Of a stretch of DNA of 64,000 nucleotides, positions 57,824-64,000 are shown piece by piece; position 1 is the first letter of the stretch; each line of letters begins with the position of its first letter. Below the pieces are notes generated by a model. The model ran no database searches and was not told where the DNA came from. It was given only the letters and a program-made list of their open reading frames with translations. Position numbers and translations under genes: made by a program. Where the stretch lies: assembly GCA_014529385.2 (NCBI GenBank), contig CM043945.1, positions 148,601,241 to 148,665,240 of the forward strand. Direction: 5' to 3'. The stretch is from Adiantum capillus-veneris (Eukaryota; Streptophyta; Polypodiopsida; Polypodiales; Pteridaceae).

Positions 57824-58011
57824 GGGGAGCGAGAGAGAACAGATGCTGTCGCAGCAGCTAGACGGGCTATCTTCGAGGCTGGCTTGGATGGGGAGTAATC
57901 CGCATCCGAGCGTCTTCTAGATAGGCGTGACTGCAATGAGTACCTAGTCCAAGCCCAAGAAGAGCGAGCCGTGCGTAAAGCAACCTCCTCTGTCCAGGAG
58001 TCCTCATGAAT

Positions 58012-59724
58012 TTATACATAGCATGGCAGACACTGTGTATCAGCAAAGAAGTAAACCACCAAGTGCCTACATCCTGTTGAGTCTGGGGGTGTCACCGCAA
58101 ACTTGGCCAATGGCCACAAAGTCTGTAGCATGTTTGTAACTCCTAGTTCTCCCATGTGGTGAGAGAACTCTAGGACCTGTGTATGCAACCATCCCAACAG
58201 TGAGTCGAGAGTCCACTCTGTCTGGGCCTTGCCGCAAAGGGGGAAGGAGAAACCAACTGTCGAGTCCAAGGCCTCTGTCCCCCTAGCGGCAAGGAACAGA
58301 GCATGGACCCTGAAGCAGGCTGCCTCATGGTTTGTTGAGGGATCGTCGAGAAAACGAGTGAAGCCGTAGTCGAAGAAGTCCCAACGGTGCCGGATGTCAT
58401 TGCTCGTCAGACCACGAGGGATAGCTGCAAGAAAAGATGTCTGCACCTGCAGAGGGGGCCGTAAGAAAGGCTGACCCTCTCTCTCTAGGCGACTCGTGGC
58501 AAAGGCGCTGCCAAGAGATCTCCTAGCTGCCGGAGAAGGCCTTGCCTCCTGGGTCGACTGTGGAACTAGAGTAGGAGGGGGGGGAGAAGGAGCTGGGGGA
58601 AGCGGTGGAGAAGAGGGGCGGGAGGGGGCGACAGAGGTAGAGGGGCGAGGTGAAGAGGCGGCGAGAGCAGAAGGCGGGGGGGAGGATGAGGAAGAGGGGG
58701 GGAACTCTAGGGGGGGAGAGGCTATCGAGGGTGAAGGTGGAGGGGGGGCTGGAGCAGGGACCTCCTCCTGCTCAAGAGGACCAAAGCGGTTCCCCGTGGG
58801 AACCCAATGCTGCTGAGTAGGTGGCTGAGCGCCACTCTGAGTGCCAGGCTGACGTTGTGGCCCCTGTCGTCGTCTACCACGGGCCTGCTGCCATCCCTCC
58901 TCCGTTGGAGCCCCAGGCTCGGAGGGTGGCTCTGCATGTGTGCGTTGTGTCTTTGTCTGTGGCTGCGGGCCAGCCCTGGCAGGCTGGGGCTGAGGCTGTG
59001 GTTTAGGTCGAGGCCTCCATCGTGGACAGGCCTTTGCTAGATGGCCCATCTGTCGACAAATGAAGCACTGGTTCGGGAGGCCCAAATACTCCACACTCTG
59101 TCTAAACCAACCCCCACTCACCCGAGGCAAAAGAATAACCTTCGGGAGCGTGTGAGTGTCTTTGACCAAAACTCGAACTGAGGGAATGCCAACCGCCTTG
59201 GCAGCTACTGATGTTGCCGTACGAGGTGTCTCCTCGACAGTCCCAATGGCTGAGCCGATCCTGGATAGAAGTGGTAAGTACTCCCTCCGCAAACCCGGAA
59301 AGAAGACCGAGATGGGGATGTCTGTCTCCTCTACTAGAACATCCGAAGCAAGGTCGAAACCATGTCTCCTGTGTCGAAAGTGGGCACGTGCTGCTCGGAT
59401 GGTCAGTGGACTCATGGCGATGACCTTGGACGCCATCTCGGAGGTGTCAAACTCGATCTAGTAGTAGCCTCGTCCGAGTATTTGCACGTCCGGGATCTTG
59501 CCCACCTCTGCGAGAAGGCGGGCCTGGAGAAGGTCACGCAGCTCTCCTCTGCTAGGGCGGGTGCTGAGAATCTTGCAGATGACAGAAGTCTCCTGCAATC
59601 GCTCTTCCTTTGCGGCAAGGCTCGCTTGCTCTGTCGGCGAAAGAGCAAGTCGAATGGTGGGCTCAGCGGGGTCGGGCGAGGGGGCTTCGGGCGAGTCCCT
59701 CCGGGGCGGAGCTGGAGCCTCCAT
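58012..59724 (-). pseudogene. LINE C ORF1, DUF4283/zinc-knuckle protein with one nonsense codon
   Basis: The ATG at 59724 (MEAPAPPRRDSPEAP) opens the frame. It is open except for a TAG at 59458-59460 in GRGYY*IEFDTSEMASK, then continues 474 codons to 58012. The first third resembles the DUF4283 region of plant L1 ORF1 proteins. The zinc knuckle CFICRQMGHLAKAC is near 59060-59020. A long Pro/Ser/Gln-rich linker (about 59000-58500) leads to a C-terminal domain. It would package the LINE RNA. Confidence 0.88.
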
Positions 59725-60123
59725 CTGTGTCTACTGTTTGGCGATACGAACGAGCGGTGGAGAAGGTTTGCAGATGAGCGCCGAGCACTTGCCCAAAAGG
59801 ACAAATGCTACACGAGCCAATATGCAAGAAGAAAAAGAGGGGGGGGGTGTAGCAGTTGGATACTGTGTGGGAGCGCAAGCGGGATGGGGGGGGGGAGTAT
59901 GGCAACGCGCAGGCAGGCAGCAGGCGGTCCGCGGGGTAGCGCGATACCAAGAGGGGGGCAGCGGGTGGCTGTGGGGCAGCGCACAGGAGTGGCGGGAATG
60001 GGGGGCAACGCGCTTGGGTAGGCGGGAGTGGAGGCAACGCAGGGGCAACGAGGGGGGGGCAGCAGTAGCGAGCACGTTCTGAGCAGTAGGCATTTTACCC
60101 CGGAAACTGGTCGCTTAGGGTTT

Positions 60124-60830
<707 letters not shown>

Positions 60831-61362
60831 CTATAAGGACTTGGTTTTAGGGGTGGGTGGGTGAGTGAGTGAGTGAGTGAGTGCTTGCGTGCGTGGATGC
60901 ATGTCCTTTGAGTTTATTGTTCTTGTTTTTTCCTTTCTATTGCTTTTGTTTTTGTTTGTTTGTTTGCTTTCTCTCTCCTCGCTCTCCCAGGACTCTTAAG
61001 AATGTTTCAGTTGGATGTTTTCAAAGCCTCCTGCTCTATCTCCTTGGAGTTCTCTCTTCAGTTATGGTCTTCAGCAGCCACCTTCAGCAAGTGGACTGCT
61101 CGTTGAAAGCTCCTTGGGCTCCTCCCGTGCGAGCTTTGTTACCCACCTTGTACCATCTTGTTGAAGTCTCTTGGTGATGTCAGTTGCGTCTTCACCCTCA
61201 CCTTCGTCCCCAACTGCTCTCTCCTTTCTGTTTCTTCATTACCTTTTGTTGTCAAATTTTACGAGTTGTTGGGCTTTGCCCGATACCGAGCTTCTCGTAG
61301 TTGCTCACTGTCATCTTCACCGCTAGTGGCTTTTGGTGGCTCTGGTTCTTGATTTATAGTTG
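60831..61362. other. unassigned flank of repeat R
   Basis: I see (GAGT)n near 60860-60880, T-rich sequence and no recognisable coding region. Frames of about 100 codons (60881-61177) have T-rich, low-complexity starts. Confidence 0.5.
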
Positions 61363-62571
61363 TGTTAGGTGCAGCGGAATGAATGTTTTAACTTTGCTTA
61401 AGATGAGTGCTCCGAACTGTGCTCAAAGTTCCTTTTGTTCTTATGGAAGGGAGAGCCTTCTGTTCTTAATGAGAGTGCAATGAACACAAACAAAGTGAAT
61501 GGACATTGTGAATGGAAGTGCATGAGACTGAGAGATAGAGAAGAGAATAAGACACCAGAGACGTAAAACCCTCCTCCGAAGGCCCCACTCTCTATGGCGA
61601 GAGCGGTCTACTTATGATTGCACAAATCTCTACAATGCTTGGACTTGCCGACGATGTCGACGACGATGAGGATGACGACGAGACGGGCTGAAATCTGAAA
61701 ACTCTAATGGCTGAAATCTGCAAATCTTTATCTGCTGAATTCTTACTCTACACTGGAGACGATGGCGATGGCGACGATGCGACGACGCGCTGAAAACGCA
61801 GATGCTGAAATCTGCGTTTTCCGGGCTGAATCTATGGATCCCACCATGCGGCGAGGAACTCCTACTGGAAGGTGAGATCTACGAGGTTTGGGGGTTCTTT
61901 TGCGATGTCTAAAGGCTGAAAACTGAAAACGCTGATGGTTCTTGAGGTTCCGTCGCGGAGAATCTGCAAAACACTAGGGTTGGATGCAGATGCAAAAACG
62001 CTAGGGCTGAAAATCTGCTTTGTTGCAGCCGGTGGTCGTGCAAATGCAAAATGCTAGGCTGATCTGCTGTGTAGCGATGGCGCCGGGGCTGATTTGCTGT
62101 GCACCAACACGCCAGGCTGATCTGATCCAAAATGCTAGCTTTATGCTTGTGAAGCATAAACGCTAGGGCTTGGGGTTCTGCTGAGAAGTGGCTTGTTGAG
62201 CGAGTGCTCCTGCTGCCTCTTCTGCCAGAAAGTGCTAACTCTGGTTTGCTTATATATTAACTTAGCAAAATTGCCCTACCTACTTTCCAACAAAAGTCAC
62301 TTAAAAATAATAAGTGAAAAATATCAAAAATAGGAAAAATAGGTCTATGCACTGTAAAATTGCTACGGATGGGATCTGACTGGAATCTGATGGTCATGTT
62401 GCGTGCAACTAGAGGATATGCATCTAATCTAAGTGTCTGGACATGCACAGTCTGCGAACAGACTCACAAAAGTGCCAGATCACTTCCTATTCTAGATTGA
62501 CTTGACTGACTGAACCTTGGTCGTGCTGTAGCTTGTCCACGGACACATAGGGTTGGATGTGTCACGTGACA
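61363..62571 (-). mobile_element. solo LTR X2, inverted relative to X1
   Basis: It is 1209 bp. On minus it starts TGTCACGTGACACATCC (62571) and ends GCTGCACCTAACA (61363), matching X1 at both ends. The flanks AGTTG (61358-61362) and AATTG (62572-62576) match at 4 of 5. Its interior has many repeats of GCTGAAAATCTGC and AACGCTAGGGCTG type (61680-62170). No coding region is present. Confidence 0.85.
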
Positions 62572-62820
62572 AATTGCTAAATGGGCTTTTGGTTGAAGTG
62601 CCTATCATTCAGAGGCTATTGCCATCCTCTCTCTATTTAGCTTGCCAGGGTTCTTTTTACTCTCTTTAGGAGAGGTTTCTGACCCTGGTCTTCAGTCGTT
62701 TCTGTTTGGCAAGGTCCCTAGTTGTATTTCGTTTTACAGTTTTCCGTTTGATGCCTACAGGCTTAGAATAGGCATCATTTGGGTGTTTTGGGAGATTTTC
62801 AAGTACTAAAATCGGTCTCT

Positions 62821-62900
<80 letters not shown>

Positions 62901-63600
62901 ACGTCAATTTTATTATTGTCCATGAGAGGCCAAATATGCATACAAGATGTGTCCGTCACAAGACGGAGACAATGTGCCAATAGAAAAGAACAGATTGAAC
63001 AGACTTTTAGCACTTCATTAACAATTGAATGGAGAGAGAAAGAGACGACACGTGACACCGAGTGGTGGAATTGGCCCCAAACCTTCGCGCCCCTTTCGGT
63101 ATTTCTATATATTGCATCAACTCAGAACAAGCTGGTACTCCAGACTTTGCACCTTCTCCAGGAAGCACGTGAGAGAATGAGCCCTAACCTCATAGTTAAA
63201 GGCCCTTGGCCTAAAAAGCAATTACAGTGAAAAGCCTTCAAATTCAAAAGCATCTTGTCCAAAAGCAAAGCCAAAAAGCTGCCAGCGCAATTTACGAAAT
63301 CCGTACAGTCCTTCCACATCAGCACCGCTAGCGTGAAAAGCGAAATCCTTACAGTTTTGCCACATCATCAGTCAACGTGATTTTCGAAAATCTGCCACGT
63401 TATCAGCCTGCTTGGCAAGTTCTTGTGTGTGTGTGTGTGAGTCGTGCTTTATTTCCTTTATGTCACTTGGGGCCCCATCGGACGGGGTCCCCATAAGTTG
63501 GTAGGACTTCTTCTTCTGTTACTTGTTCTTCTTAGGGTTTAGGTCCCTCGGCCGGCATTTGCAAGTTGGCTCCCTTCTTTAGGGCTTTGACACGTCAGCA
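62572..63600. other. unassigned region with (GA)n at 62824-62898
   Basis: The GA tract is followed by TAACGTCAATTTTATTATTG and CCATGAGAGGCC, loosely like the LINE A/B 3' end but not clearly homologous. A (GT)n lies at 63425-63440. No coding region was recognised. Confidence 0.45.
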
Positions 63601-64000
63601 GCTTGTGACATCTCCCCTTCTTGAGAGAGAGTAATCATCCGTGATTACAACATATTTGCAAAACAACTCAAGTTAGCTCAAAAATTTTCCAGGGTCATTC
63701 TGAGGGACATTCCGAGGGACAATGAGTTTGCTTTTTTTGTTAAGGAGTTTAATGGCTCTTTTAATCTAGGAGTTAGCTTCTCCTTTCGTCGAAATCGAAA
63801 CTCTTGATATTCCGGTGTAGTAAAATTAGCCATCACACCCAGACCGTACTGATCTTCCACAGGTATCTTGCACTAAAATTACATATTCAGGCAATCTCAT
63901 CCAATTAGGAATATTCAGTAATTGGCACATCACAATGCAACACAAATGCTAACATATGCATGTTACAAGACATAAAAACATAAAGCCGCCGATGAGCACT
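63601..64000 (-). mobile_element. possible 3' end of another LTR element entering from the right
   Basis: On minus, the purine tract AAGAAGGGGAGA (63610-63621) is directly followed by TGTCACAAGC, the usual junction of an interior and its 3' LTR. An open frame on minus (63860-63678, MEDQYGLGVMANF) upstream of it could be the tail of a pol protein. There is no second LTR in the window, so the call rests on the junction alone. Confidence 0.35.

Larger units (their letters stand above)
42617..60107 (-). mobile_element. LINE C, L1-type LINE split by two later insertions
   Basis: Own segments are 42617-43821, 48858-48952 and 55586-60107, about 5.8 kb, a full-length L1 size. The flanks TGGTCGCTTAGGGTTT at 42601-42616 and 60108-60123 are a perfect 16-bp target duplication, and a short T run at the left is its poly(A) tail. 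Gypsy G and solo LTR X1 sit in ORF2; reading resumes in order across both. ORF1 and ORF2 are in L1 order, with an APE endonuclease, RT and a zinc-binding C terminus. Confidence 0.93.

Noticed and set aside
59731-60093. Proline-rich open frames on minus upstream of LINE C ORF1
   Set aside because: Several overlapping frames are open because the region is C-rich; none resembles a known protein and it fits a leader sequence.

Overview
The window is a transposon graveyard from a land-plant nuclear genome. Evidence: Ty1/copia and Ty3/gypsy elements with primer sites matching initiator tRNA-Met (TGGTATCAGAGC), plant-type LINEs, split exons that read as plant arginyl-tRNA synthetase and prolyl 4-hydroxylase, and CCCTAAA (plant telomere-type) motifs. 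The density of very long (GA)n arrays and the non-L1 LINE family make me lean to a fern or another non-seed plant, but that is a guess. I see no bacterial genes, rRNA, tRNA or CRISPR, and no complete host gene.

Left third (1-24.5 kb): nested Ty1/copia elements, untangled with target-site duplications (TSDs). A relic of family A (minus strand, 1-1899) is followed by about 1.5 kb of unassigned sequence. Copia C (plus, about 3387-24478) is the host of two nests. Copia A (5134-15528, TSD AAGAC) sits in its integrase and carries copia B (8906-14336, TSD GATTT/GATTC) in its reverse transcriptase. Element D, a coding-poor element with 123-bp LTRs (15725-22181, TSD GCAGG/GCAAG), sits further along copia C and carries copia A' (17001-22175, minus, TSD CTTTC).

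Middle (24.5-42.3 kb): a decayed gypsy-like gag relic (minus), LINE A (26153-31108, minus), a GA-rich block holding one prolyl 4-hydroxylase exon (31908-32000), and an arginyl-tRNA synthetase gene fragment on plus (two secure exons at 36106-36245 and 36323-36398, two candidate targeting-peptide exons upstream). The synthetase gene stops where a dispersed GA-containing repeat (R) begins. LINE B (37319-about 42330, minus) is inserted in the GA microsatellite of R. LINE A and LINE B share an unusual layout: ORF1 and ORF2 are in the same frame, separated by one TGA followed by CGG, which suggests stop-codon readthrough.

Right third (42.3-64 kb): an L1-type element, LINE C (minus), lies between 42617 and 60107 with a 16-bp TSD. 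It is split by a Ty3/gypsy element G (43822-48852, TSD GACAG) and by a solo LTR X1 (48953-55580), which is itself split by a chimeric gypsy element Y (49470-54854). A second solo LTR, X2 (61363-62571), lies inverted beyond a third copy of R. The far right edge holds what looks like the 3' end of another LTR element entering from outside the window.

All element genes seen carry stops, frameshifts or deletions. The best preserved are copia A' and LINE B ORF2 (one 1109-codon frame).
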